64,000 bases of DNA from Actinokineospora sp. NBRC 105648. Lineage in GTDB: Bacteria > Actinomycetota > Actinomycetes > Mycobacteriales > Pseudonocardiaceae. The DNA lies in assembly GCF_030269645.1 (NCBI RefSeq), contig NZ_BSTR01000004.1, forward strand, positions 248,001 through 312,000. Reading direction: 5' to 3'. Below are positions 17,220-25,148 of the stretch, in pieces (the stretch's first letter is position 1; each line of letters opens with the position of its first letter). Made by a program: the position numbers and the translations under genes. Under the pieces are notes generated by a model that saw only the letters and a program-made list of their open reading frames with translations, was not told the DNA's origin and made no database searches.

Positions 17220-18365
17220 TCAGCGGCGGCCGCAGAAGGCGGTTTCGAGGAACTTCAGGCCCGCGATGTTCTGCGCGGTCTGCTCTTCCTCGTCGCCGCG
17301 GGGTGTGTAGGAGAGGGCTACCTGACGGTCTTGGGTTCCCCAGAGTTGTGTGGTGAAGCCGAAAGTGCCGCCGTTGTGGCCCCAGACGGGGCCGCAGGTC
17401 AGTTGGGCGCGGGCCAGGCCCATGCCGTAGTCGAGGTCGTGCGAACCCGGGTCGGTTTGGTGGAGGGTGGTCATCTCTTGCCACTGCTGGGGGCGGAGGA
17501 GCTTGCCGTTGAGCAGTGCGCGCTGGAAGCGGAGCAGGTCGTCGGTGGTGGAGATGATCTCACCCGCGGCGCCTGCCCAGGACGGGTTGTGCTCGGTGAC
17601 GTCGACGTCTGTCTGGGTCGTGCCGTCGATGGTGGTCCAGTAGCTGTGCGCGTGCGGGCCGGGGATCTTGGTCGACCGGCCCGGCACCGAGGTGTCGGTC
17701 ATCCCCAACGGGCGCAGGATGCGCGCGCTGACCTCTTGGCCGTACGGGTGGCCGGTGACCTTCTCGATAATCATGCCGACCAGGGTGTAGTTCGTGTTGG
17801 AGTAGCCCCACTTCGTGCCGGGGGCGAAGTACGGGTCGTGTTTGACCGCCTTGGCCACCAGCGAGCGTGGGGTGAAGGTGCGGTTGAGGCCACCCTGGGC
17901 GACCCAGGTGCGGAACACCGCTGGGTCGTTGATGTCGGGGAACACCTCGGTGGACTCGTTGGTGGGGTCGAACAGGCCGGAGGTCTGGTCGAGCAGTTGG
18001 CGCACGGTGATGTTCTGTCCATTGGGGACCAGACCGGGCAGGTGCCGCTCGACCGGGTCGGCCAGGCTGAGCCGGTGTTCGCCGACCAGTTGCAGCGCAG
18101 TGGTGGCGACGAAAGTCTTGGTGACGCTGCCGATCCGGAACCGGCCGTCGCTGCGGACCGGGGTTTTCGTTGTGAGGTCAGTGGTTCCGGTGCTGCCGCG
18201 CCAGGTCTTGTCGCGGTCGCGGATCTCCGCGATCGCCGACACCGCGCGGGCGTCGGTGATGGCCTTGAGGTCTACCCGGCGGTTGTCGGTCGAGGCACTG
18301 GCCGCGGGCGCGGTGGCCGCTAGGCACGCCAGTGCGATGAGAGTGCAGGTCAAGCCACGTGACAC
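17220..18365 (-). CDS. secreted serine hydrolase (beta-lactamase/DD-peptidase fold)
   Basis: A 381-aa exported enzyme. The signal peptide (LTCTLIALACLAATAPAASAS) is followed by the penicillin-binding fold. The active-site motif SVTK has S80 and K83, the tyrosine motif is YSN in WGYSNTNYT, and the third motif is HNG in VWGHNGGTFG in place of KTG, as in Streptomyces R61-type carboxypeptidases and related esterases (PF00144). It may trim peptidoglycan or hydrolyse small esters. AAGGGAAG precedes the GTG at 18365; the longer frame to 18392 lacks such a site. It is monocistronic. Confidence 0.88.
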   Translation of the reverse strand: MSRGLTCTLIALACLAATAPAASASTDNRRVDLKAITDARAVSAIAEIRDRDKTWRGSTGTTDLTTKTPVRSDGRFRIGSVTKTFVATTALQLVGEHRLSLADPVERHLPGLVPNGQNITVRQLLDQTSGLFDPTNESTEVFPDINDPAVFRTWVAQGGLNRTFTPRSLVAKAVKHDPYFAPGTKWGYSNTNYTLVGMIIEKVTGHPYGQEVSARILRPLGMTDTSVPGRSTKIPGPHAHSYWTTIDGTTQTDVDVTEHNPSWAGAAGEIISTTDDLLRFQRALLNGKLLRPQQWQEMTTLHQTDPGSHDLDYGMGLARAQLTCGPVWGHNGGTFGFTTQLWGTQDRQVALSYTPRGDEEEQTAQNIAGLKFLETAFCGRR

Positions 18366-18501
18366 GGGTCTTCCCTTCGGTGGGACGAACACGGGTTCGC
18401 CGTGGCTGAGCCTGGTCGTTCGCGGTGCGCGGCCTCATCGCTCCCGGTGATGACCACCCCTGTCCACCCGGAGGGGGAGTCCACATGGGACCGCGTTCCG
18501 C

Positions 18502-18966
18502 TTATGCGCGCAGGCGGTAGCGGAGGAAGCGGTGACCGTCGATCTCGGTCTCGCCGTCGGCGGCGTAGCCGAGCCGGTGCAGGGCGTGGGTGGGTGGTCT
18601 GCTCGACGGGAGCAGGACGGTGACCGACGCGCAGCCGACCTCGGCGAAGGTCCGGGTGACCACCTCGTCGTGCAGGCGCCTGCCCAGGCCCCAGGCTTCG
18701 CGACCCAGGACCAGCGCGATGTCGACGTCATCGCCCTCGGGTTGCGGGCCGCCCCAGCCGAGGAAGGTCTCGGCCGTGCGGAACGCCCACGGGCCGTAGC
18801 CGTGTTCGGCCCAGACCTGTTCCTTGGCGGCCACGAAAGCGGCGCACTCGCTCTCGTCGAAAGTGCCGGTGGAAAGCGGCATGTGCTTGCGGACCGACGG
18901 GCTGTTCATCAGCGCGATGATCGCCGCCGGGCTGATCCGGGGCAGGCGGGTGAACTCGATTTCCAT
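18502..18966 (-). CDS. GNAT-family N-acetyltransferase (154 aa)
   Basis: A GNAT acetyltransferase of RimJ/RimL-like size. The acetyl-CoA loop is in VDIALVLGREAWGLGRRLHD, close to the usual V-x-x-x-x-R-G-x-G, and the C-terminal strand HALHRLGYAADGETE matches the FY-x-x-x-GF end. The start at 18966 is an ATG with GAGGAA 5 nt upstream; the open frame continues to 19212 but without family-like sequence. The substrate is unknown. It runs divergently from the LPMO gene, and its promoter must share the 205 bp that hold the dre-like site. Confidence 0.8.
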   Translation of the reverse strand: MEIEFTRLPRISPAAIIALMNSPSVRKHMPLSTGTFDESECAAFVAAKEQVWAEHGYGPWAFRTAETFLGWGGPQPEGDDVDIALVLGREAWGLGRRLHDEVVTRTFAEVGCASVTVLLPSSRPPTHALHRLGYAADGETEIDGHRFLRYRLRA

Positions 18967-19138
18967 GCGTTCCTCGCAATGCGGCTCGGGGTGGGGACGA
19001 GTGCAGCGGAGAAGTCCCGCCGGGTCAATGTCTTCGCGGGCTACAAACCGCACAGTCGAGGTGTCCGTTTTGATCTGTGGTTTGAAAGTCCCCCACTCGC
19101 GACGATTGGGGGTATCGCGGCGGCGGTCGAAGATTGAT

Positions 19139-19154
19139 AATGGTCTAGACCTTT
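19139..19154 (+). promoter_or_regulatory. DasR-type (dre) operator for the LPMO gene
   Basis: The core TGGTCTAGACC is the centre of the Streptomyces dre consensus (AGTGGTCTAGACCACT); 13 of 16 positions fit. It directly follows a -10-like TGATAAT (19135-19141) and lies 20 bases before the ATG, so a bound repressor would block initiation. DasR is the GntR-type GlcNAc-responsive regulator of chitin and GlcNAc genes. Confidence 0.75.
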
Positions 19155-19171
19155 GACGAAGGGAGACTGTG

Positions 19172-19816
19172 ATGGGACTCCGCCGCTCCGCCGCCGTGCT
19201 CGTGGCGCTCACCGGGGTGTTCGTGTCGATGAGCGCGGTGCTCGTGGCACCCGCCTACGCGCACGGGTCGATGAGCAACCCGCCCAGCCGGATCTACCGG
19301 TGTTTCACCGAGGGGCCCGAGAACCCCAAGTCCGCCGCGTGCAAGGCGGCCGTGGCCGTCGGGCAGAGCTGGCCGCTCTACGACTGGGACGAGGTCAACC
19401 TGGCCAACGCCAACGGGCGCAGCCGGGAGATCATCCCAGACGGCAAGCTGTGCAGCGCCGGTCGGGACAAGTACAAGGGGCTCGACCTGCCCCGGGCCGA
19501 CTGGCCTGCGACGACGCTGCCGAGCAGTGGGGCGTTCACCTTCCAGTACAAGGAGACCGCCGCGCACCCGGGGACCTTCGAGCTGTACGTGACCAAGGCG
19601 GGCTACGACCCCACCAAGCCGCTCAAGTGGTCCGACCTCGAGGCGACGCCGTTCTACAAGCAGCTGAACCCGCCGGTCAGCGGTGGGGCGTACCAACTGC
19701 GGGCGACCCTGCCCGGTGGGCGCACCGGCAGGCACCTGATCTACGCGATCTGGCAGCGCCACTACCCCGACAGCGGGGAGGCGTTCTACTCCTGCTCGGA
19801 CGTGATCTTCAACTGA
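19172..19816 (+). CDS. AA10 lytic polysaccharide monooxygenase (chitin-active type)
   Basis: A secreted copper enzyme that oxidatively cleaves crystalline polysaccharide. The signal peptide runs from 1 to A30 (APAYA), giving a mature N-terminal His31 (HGSMSNPPSR), the first histidine-brace ligand; the second is the His in AAHPGTFELYV. An axial Phe lies in SGEAFYSCSDVIF at the C-terminus. Length (214 aa) matches single-domain chitin-binding AA10 proteins. GGGAG sits 6 nt before the ATG at 19172; a GTG one codon earlier is less well placed. The dre-like site upstream supports induction by chitin breakdown products. A 15-bp hairpin lies downstream. Confidence 0.93.
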   Translation: MGLRRSAAVLVALTGVFVSMSAVLVAPAYAHGSMSNPPSRIYRCFTEGPENPKSAACKAAVAVGQSWPLYDWDEVNLANANGRSREIIPDGKLCSAGRDKYKGLDLPRADWPATTLPSSGAFTFQYKETAAHPGTFELYVTKAGYDPTKPLKWSDLEATPFYKQLNPPVSGGAYQLRATLPGGRTGRHLIYAIWQRHYPDSGEAFYSCSDVIFN

Positions 19817-19830
19817 GGTTCCCGGCCTGG

Positions 19831-19902
19831 TTCAACGATCCTATGTGTGAACAATAGGATTGTCCGATTGTTGAACAATACTACTATCCTATTGTTGAAC
19901 AG
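19831..19902. repeat. cluster of nested palindromes between convergent genes
   Basis: Within 72 bases ATCCTAT pairs with ATAGGAT, TTGTT with AACAA (ATTGTTGAACAAT), and AACAATAGGA with TCCTATTGTT. The A/T-rich composition differs from its surroundings. It could be a multi-site operator, an attenuator, or a remnant of a small mobile repeat. Confidence 0.55.
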
Positions 19903-19907
19903 AGCGG

Positions 19908-19943
19908 GCGCCGTGGGGAGTGGCTGGTCACTCCCCACGGCGC
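19908..19943. terminator. perfect 15-bp bidirectional terminator hairpin
   Basis: GCGCCGTGGGGAGTG (19908-19922) pairs exactly with CACTCCCCACGGCGC (19929-19943) around the loop GCTGGT. It separates the convergent LPMO and excalibur-domain genes and ends at the stop codon of the latter. Confidence 0.85.
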
Positions 19944-21020
19944 TCACTCACAGCCGATGCCGTCGCTGTCGTTGTCCAGGCCGTAGATGTCCCGGCCGAT
20001 GACCCGCACCGGGCCCGCGACGTACGCCGGGCCGTTGCCCTTGCCGCCCGCGCAGTCGACGTCGCTGGCGATCGGGACGCAGCCGGAGTAGTTCGGGTCG
20101 CACCCGGACGGCGCGGCGGGCGGTTTGGTGGTGGTGGTGACGGGCTTCGGCGCGGGTGGCCGCGTCGTGGTCACCGCAGGGGGCGGGGCCACCGGCTTCG
20201 GCGGCGGTGCGACCGTGGTGGTGATCACCGGCGGCGCGACTGGCGGTGCGACCGGAACACTCGGCGCGACCGGAGCGGCGATCTCCGGTGTGGTCACCGG
20301 GTCGACCGTTGTGGTCGGAGCGACCGAGGTCGTCGTTGAGCTCGTCGCGGTGGTCGTGGACGAGGTGGTGGTGGGCGGCGCCGTGGTGCCGATGGCCGCG
20401 GTCGGCGCTGCCGAGTCCTTTTTGGACGCGATCGCCGCCACGAAGACCAAGGCGATGACCGCTGCCGCGATCCAGACAGGTTTGCGGATCGCGGAGGCAC
20501 GGCGCGGAACCGGGGACGGGTGCGCCATCGGGACCGCAGTCGGGACCGAGGCGGCCGTCGGCGCGGGGATGGGGAACCTGGTCGGCGCCGGAGCAGGCAT
20601 CGGCGCGGGCAGCACGGCGGTCGCCACCGGCGTCATCGGGGGGACCAGCGGCGTGGTGTCGGGGTCCCGCGGCAACCGCAGTACGACCTCCAAACCCTTG
20701 GGTCCCAACTGGACCACCGCCGCGCACCCCGGTTTCCCGCCACCGGTCAGCACCGACGTCACGAGCCTGCCGTAGCGCTGCGACATCAGGTGCGTGAGCT
20801 CGCCGACCCGCCTGCCGTCCAGCCGCACCTCGATCGCCTGGGCGCCCCGGTGCCTGCCCGACTTGACCGTGCACCACCCGAGCTCGGCGGCCACGGGTCG
20901 CTCTGCCCCTTCGGGCACCTGGTAGCGGCTGAGCGCGGACTGGTGGTGTTCCTCCCGGGTGACCACGACCTTCACCTCGGCGTCGAACAGCACCAACCCC
21001 GCAGAGGAGTTCTCGAACAT
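19944..21020 (-). CDS. membrane-anchored excalibur-domain protein (358 aa)
   Basis: Domain order: an N-terminal 115-residue globular part (RLDGRRVGELTHLMSQRYGR, a module also seen alone in actinobacterial proteins), a Pro/Ala linker, one membrane helix (WIAAAVIALVFVAAIASKK, about residues 183-201), a long Thr/Pro/Val-rich spacer, and a C-terminal excalibur Ca2+-binding motif: DCAGGKGNGPAYV then LDNDSDGIGCE. The spacer would carry the excalibur domain through the wall, so the N-terminus is cytosolic. Such proteins may sense or organise the cell surface; the role is unknown. It is monocistronic, ending in a strong hairpin. Confidence 0.8.
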   Translation of the reverse strand: MFENSSAGLVLFDAEVKVVVTREEHHQSALSRYQVPEGAERPVAAELGWCTVKSGRHRGAQAIEVRLDGRRVGELTHLMSQRYGRLVTSVLTGGGKPGCAAVVQLGPKGLEVVLRLPRDPDTTPLVPPMTPVATAVLPAPMPAPAPTRFPIPAPTAASVPTAVPMAHPSPVPRRASAIRKPVWIAAAVIALVFVAAIASKKDSAAPTAAIGTTAPPTTTSSTTTATSSTTTSVAPTTTVDPVTTPEIAAPVAPSVPVAPPVAPPVITTTVAPPPKPVAPPPAVTTTRPPAPKPVTTTTKPPAAPSGCDPNYSGCVPIASDVDCAGGKGNGPAYVAGPVRVIGRDIYGLDNDSDGIGCE

Positions 21021-21189
21021 CGGTCCTCCACCCTGGACGGTGTACGACTCTGCATCGGCTGAACGGCCGTGGCGTTACGTGCACCGTTTGGCACAGCGCG
21101 TCGCCAGGGCTTGGCGAGTCCCCGAGTCGTGGTGCACACTTCCCCATGCCGCATCGGGGGGTCGGCACTGGGGAGAGGTCACTGGGGTC

Positions 21190-22710
21190 ATGCTCGTGTC
21201 GTTGCGCGCCGTCATCGCGGTGGCGATGTTGGTCGGGTTCTACCTGCTCGCGTTGGCGCTGGTGGGCGGCTTGGTCGCGCTTGAGGTGTGGGCGCTGAGC
21301 GCATCGGTGCTGGCCGGCGTGAAGATCGGCCTGTTCGTGGTGCCCGCGATCTTCGCGGTGCTCGCCGCGCTGGTCACCGCCGAACGCCGGGTCGACGAGG
21401 AACTCGCCGGGGTCGCGGTGACCCCCGAGCAGCAGCCGCGGCTGTGGGAGCTGGTGCACCGGCTGGCCGACGAGGTGGGCACCCGCGCGCCCGACGAGAT
21501 CCGGGTGATCGCGGCGGTGAACGCCGGTGTGTCCGAGTCGACCAGGTTGTTGGGGCTGCTGGTGTTGCGCCGCCGGATGTATATCGGCGCGCCGCTGCTG
21601 ATGTGCCTCACCGAGAAGCAGCTCGCCGCCGTCCTGGCGCACGAGCTGGGCCACTACGGCAACCGCGACACCCGGTTGGCGGGCGTGGTGGTCACCGGCC
21701 GCGACGCGCTGGTCCGACTGGTCGACGGGATGAACCCGGAGCACCTGCTGCAGAAGTTGTTCGCCAAGCTGTTCTTGGTCTACACCAAGCTCTACGTCCG
21801 GCTCTCCAGCGCGATCTGCCGCCGCCAGGAGTTCGCCGCCGACGCCGTATCGGCCCGGATCGCGGGCTCGTCGGCGACCGCGAGCGCCCTGCGCGAGATG
21901 CGTGTCATCTCGGTCGCGTGGCAGCTGTTCGTCGACCGGCACTTGACTGTCGCCTGGTCAGCGGGCTACCTGCCGAAGACCATGTTCGACGGGTTCGCCC
22001 TGCTGCGCGCCGCTCCCGAACTGCACCCGGTGCTAGAGGACATCCGCCAAGAGGATGCCGATGAGGACCGTGGTCCCTACGACTCGCACCCGCCGACCGC
22101 GGCCCGGATCGCGGCCATCGAGGCGCTCGACGCGCAGCCGGCCCGGGAGTGGGACGACCGGCCCGCGGTCGAGCTGGTGGACAACCCGGTGCCGCTCATG
22201 GACCGGTCGCTGATGCTGACCCTGGTAGCAGACGCCGAACGCAAGAAACGCGTCGACTGGGTCACCCTCGGCCACATCGGCGTGCGCCACCAGATCTTCC
22301 TCGACACCAAGCGCTTGCTGAACGCGGCGGCGAACGTGCTCGACCGCGATCCGAGCCTGGGCGCCGTCCTCGACGCGCTCGACGCCGACCGGCTCGCCGA
22401 CCTGGCCCCGAACGACCGCAAACCAGGCGACCCGGTCGCAGGTGCCCGCGCCCGCCGGGAGCTGGCACGGGAGATCGTCAGCCAGGAGCTGACCAGGTTG
22501 GTATTGCTGGCTTTCGTCGACGCGCGCCACGCACGTTGGCACCTCGACTGGCGCGGCCAGGCCCACCTCGACGCGAGCGGGTTCGACCTGACCGAGGTCC
22601 CCGACCTGGTCGAGGCCGCCGTCGCCGAGCGACCAGACACCACCGGTCTGCGGGAGCTGCTGGCTGGCGCGGGCATCGCGGCGGACTTCCGCCCGGCCAG
22701 GCAGTCCTAA
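21190..22710 (+). CDS. M48-family membrane metalloprotease (HtpX-like)
   Basis: A 506-aa protein with two N-terminal membrane helices (residues 8-60) and a zinc protease domain. HELGH is at 151-155 and the third ligand is probably E214 in RRQEFAADAV, as in HtpX/Oma1 peptidases that degrade damaged membrane proteins. The C-terminal half, after the PTAARIAAIEAL motif common to this family, is long and not recognised. The ATG at 21190 is chosen because it begins the first membrane helix; the frame is open upstream to 20959, overlapping the excalibur gene. A TPR-like gene follows after 12 bases and is probably cotranscribed. Confidence 0.85.
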   Translation: MLVSLRAVIAVAMLVGFYLLALALVGGLVALEVWALSASVLAGVKIGLFVVPAIFAVLAALVTAERRVDEELAGVAVTPEQQPRLWELVHRLADEVGTRAPDEIRVIAAVNAGVSESTRLLGLLVLRRRMYIGAPLLMCLTEKQLAAVLAHELGHYGNRDTRLAGVVVTGRDALVRLVDGMNPEHLLQKLFAKLFLVYTKLYVRLSSAICRRQEFAADAVSARIAGSSATASALREMRVISVAWQLFVDRHLTVAWSAGYLPKTMFDGFALLRAAPELHPVLEDIRQEDADEDRGPYDSHPPTAARIAAIEALDAQPAREWDDRPAVELVDNPVPLMDRSLMLTLVADAERKKRVDWVTLGHIGVRHQIFLDTKRLLNAAANVLDRDPSLGAVLDALDADRLADLAPNDRKPGDPVAGARARRELAREIVSQELTRLVLLAFVDARHARWHLDWRGQAHLDASGFDLTEVPDLVEAAVAERPDTTGLRELLAGAGIAADFRPARQS

Positions 22711-22722
22711 CTGGAGGGTTAA

Positions 22723-23784
22723 ATGCTTTCTTTTCTCAATCCCAAGAACCTGGTAATCCTGCGCAGGGTGCGACAAGAGGCACGCAGGCTCGGCGTCGCG
22801 CCTGCCGCGTTGCCGTCGGATGTGGTGGCCGCGCTGATGCTGCCCCAGCTCGACATGGCCAAGTGGGGACTGGTGCCCAACAGCGAGGTCAGCGCCGAGC
22901 GGTACGTCGACCCGTCGCTCCAGGTTGTCGTCACCGCGGCCCGCGAGGGCAACTGGGAGCCTGCAGCCGGACGCCTCGAGGAGACCTGGGGTGACTGGGA
23001 AGCAAGGGTTCTGGTCGTGCGTGCGCTTGCCGAGGTAGCGGTGCAGGACGACACGTGGCTGCGCGCGTGGCAGGCGGCCCGGCCGGACGACCCGGGGCAC
23101 GCGGTGGTGCAGGCCCAAACGCTGGTGATCGTCGCCTGGCAAGTTCGCGGAGCCCAGCGCGCGGTGAACACGACTGGTGAACAGTTCGCGGGCTTCCACC
23201 GGGTCTTGGTCGAAGCCCGGTCGGCGGCGCTCACGGCGGCGGCCGAAGCGCCAGAAGATCCGACACCGTGGTCCATCCACGTCAACCTGGCTCGCGGATT
23301 GTCCTACCACCACGAGGATTTCGCGGCGGTGTGGGACCAGCTCATCGCCCGCGACCCACTGCACCACGTCGGCCACCTGCACGCTCTGCAGTACTGGTGC
23401 GCGAAGTGGGCGGGCTCGCACGACCTGATGACCGACTTCGCCACCCGCGTCGCAGCCACGTCACCCCGGCTGGCAGTGCTGCCGTTGATCGCAGCTTTCG
23501 AACACGACGACGAACTGTGGAGCAGCCCATCCGTGCTCACCGCGCTCGACGTGGTGCAGGCGCGGCTGGCGAGCGAGGACAGCAACACCATCCTGACCCG
23601 CAACGAACGCGGCTGGGTCATCCACACCCTGTTGCCCAACAAGCGTTTCGACGAGGCGGTTGTCCAGTTCCGCGCGCTGGGACCACATGCCGATGGCGAA
23701 CCCTGGTCCATGCACGAGAAGCCGCGCCTGTGGTTCCTCAAGTCCAGAGTGGACGCTTGCAAGGGCGCCCGTCAGCGGGTGTAG
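22723..23784 (+). CDS. helical repeat (TPR-like) protein, 353 aa
   Basis: Unrecognised soluble protein built from paired helices rich in Ala, Trp and Leu (NWEPAAGRLEETWGDWEAR, WSIHVNLARGLSYHHEDF, VGHLHALQYWCAKWAGSH), consistent with TPR-type repeats. It resembles actinobacterial DUF4034-like proteins, an impression only. CTGGAGGG lies 5 nt before the ATG. It follows the M48 protease after 12 bp, so it may be its substrate adaptor or partner. Its 3' end overlaps the convergent DUF3883 gene by 13 bp. Confidence 0.7.
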   Translation: MLSFLNPKNLVILRRVRQEARRLGVAPAALPSDVVAALMLPQLDMAKWGLVPNSEVSAERYVDPSLQVVVTAAREGNWEPAAGRLEETWGDWEARVLVVRALAEVAVQDDTWLRAWQAARPDDPGHAVVQAQTLVIVAWQVRGAQRAVNTTGEQFAGFHRVLVEARSAALTAAAEAPEDPTPWSIHVNLARGLSYHHEDFAAVWDQLIARDPLHHVGHLHALQYWCAKWAGSHDLMTDFATRVAATSPRLAVLPLIAAFEHDDELWSSPSVLTALDVVQARLASEDSNTILTRNERGWVIHTLLPNKRFDEAVVQFRALGPHADGEPWSMHEKPRLWFLKSRVDACKGARQRV

Positions 23785-24266
23785 CGGTAGGAGATCGGCT
23801 CCAGCGCCGTTTCTGCCACCAGCCACGGGTGCGTCACCTCCAGCACCCCACCGGACGCCCGCGGTGGGCTCGCCGCGTGGTCGAGGTGGATCCGGCTGAC
23901 CACGACCAACATGGTGTGCGGGTGCTCGGACCGGTTGAGGTCGACCTCGTTCTTGGTCAGGATCACCTGCTCGCCTGCCGAGGTGGTGCCCTTGACCTCG
24001 ACGAACAAGCGCTCACCGGTCCGCCGCGCGTCGAGGTCGTAGGACTCGGTGGCGCCGACGTCGCGGATCGTGAAGCCCTGCCTGATCAAGTGGTCCGACG
24101 CCACCCGCACGGCGTGCGACTCGATGGCGGTGCGCTCGGCTTGGCTCAGCCGAGTCCGCTGGCCCGCCCGCCGCCGCCCCGCCAACGCGGGAGGTGCCCA
24201 AACGACGCGAGCCGCGCAGGTCTTGCCTATCCGATGGGTGGTGCCCTGCATCAGCGTCAGGAACAC
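23772..24266 (-). CDS. DUF3883-domain protein, probably 5'-truncated
   Basis: The C-terminal half carries a DUF3883 core: GFTIRDVGATESYDLDARR, then FVEVKGTTSAGEQVILTKNE, a PD-(D/E)xK-like fold (D...E-x-K). Such domains occur in restriction and helicase-associated proteins. The GTG start at 24266 lacks a convincing Shine-Dalgarno, and the frame continues upstream with coding-like residues (FDAHYEAV) to a TAA only eight codons away, so an N-terminal domain has probably been lost. Whether the 164-aa product is made is uncertain. Confidence 0.6.
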   Translation of the reverse strand: MFLTLMQGTTHRIGKTCAARVVWAPPALAGRRRAGQRTRLSQAERTAIESHAVRVASDHLIRQGFTIRDVGATESYDLDARRTGERLFVEVKGTTSAGEQVILTKNEVDLNRSEHPHTMLVVVSRIHLDHAASPPRASGGVLEVTHPWLVAETALEPISYRYTR

Positions 24267-24461
24267 CGCTTCGTAGTGCGCGTCGAATTAGGTACACGTC
24301 GTTCAGCTAGCGGGTGGCGACCAGCTTGCCAAATGCACTCTGGCCAGGGGATCTCGCGCGTTGCGCTTCCAGGACCGCGCGCAGGGCCTCGTGCACCACG
24401 GGGTGATCATCACAGGTCCGGCGCACCCGTGGGCGCCCGGAGGCGCCCATCGGGGCGGTCG

Positions 24462-24791
24462 CTACTGGCCTTCGGTGCCGGAGTTCCAGTGGTTCGTCTG
24501 CGGCTCGTTCTCCTGCGCCGGTTCACCACTTTCGGTGAGCAGGGTGTGCAGGTCGCTGCTCAGCCTGCCCAGGCGGAGGCCCGCCGTGTCGTCCGGCTGG
24601 TCCTGGGCGGCGTAGAGGTCGGCGCAGTCCTCGAAGGTGGTGAGGGCCTTGTCCGGGTCGGTGTGGTCGATGGCGACCTGGAGTGCGGTCAGTGAGAGGG
24701 AAAGGGTGACGTCGTCGTACTTGTTCTCCTTGGACTTCTGCAGCACCTGGTCCAAGGCCACCTGGAATCTCGCGATCCGCTCGTCGGGCAC
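24462..24791 (-). CDS. small helical protein of unknown function (109 aa)
   Basis: All-helical, acidic, no signal peptide. The sequence ALDQVLQKSKENKYDDVTLS, TALQVAIDHTDPDKALTTFE and DTAGLRLGRLSSDLHTLL suggests two TPR-like hairpins followed by a disordered tail. GGAGG is 6 nt before the GTG at 24791; the open frame extends to 24932 but lacks a site. I do not recognise it. It stands alone between the decayed-looking DUF3883 gene and the divergent S1 protease. Confidence 0.6.
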   Translation of the reverse strand: MPDERIARFQVALDQVLQKSKENKYDDVTLSLSLTALQVAIDHTDPDKALTTFEDCADLYAAQDQPDDTAGLRLGRLSSDLHTLLTESGEPAQENEPQTNHWNSGTEGQ

Positions 24792-25148
24792 CGCGCACCT
24801 CCGCTTTCCTCGTCGCTTCTTCGAATCCGGGAGGCCGATGCTATGGCCGGTGGCGCGGCAGGCACGCGCTTTGCCCTTGAAGTGACGTGGAACTGTCGTG
24901 TCCCCGGTGGCCGCCTGCGCGGTGCTGATCACGTGCCGCGGAGGTGTTCAATGTCGGGTTCGCCGTCTGTGAAAAGCGGCTTCACAGTTGCTCTTGTCTG
25001 TGAACGGGGACAGGTAGGAGAGTGATTTCCCAGCGGTCGGGTGTCCCCCTCGGCCGCCCGGGGATTGGCGTACTGGTAATGCGCGGATAGGGCAGTTCGC
25101 GCATTCCTCCCCTGCGTGCGCCGACCCCGGTCGAGAAAGGCATGGTTT
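24792..25148 (+). promoter_or_regulatory. 357-bp gap with three CTGTGAA half-sites
   Basis: No gene is seen. CTGTGAA occurs at 24967-24973 and 24998-25004 and its complement TTCACAG at 24981-24987; the latter two form a 7-bp inverted repeat with a 10-bp spacer. This may be an operator for the protease gene downstream or the divergent small gene. Confidence 0.4.

Noticed and set aside
19948..21942. 664-codon reverse frame across the excalibur and M48 genes
   Set aside because: Out of frame with the excalibur protein and antisense to the M48 gene; residues are His/Arg/Gln-rich noise.
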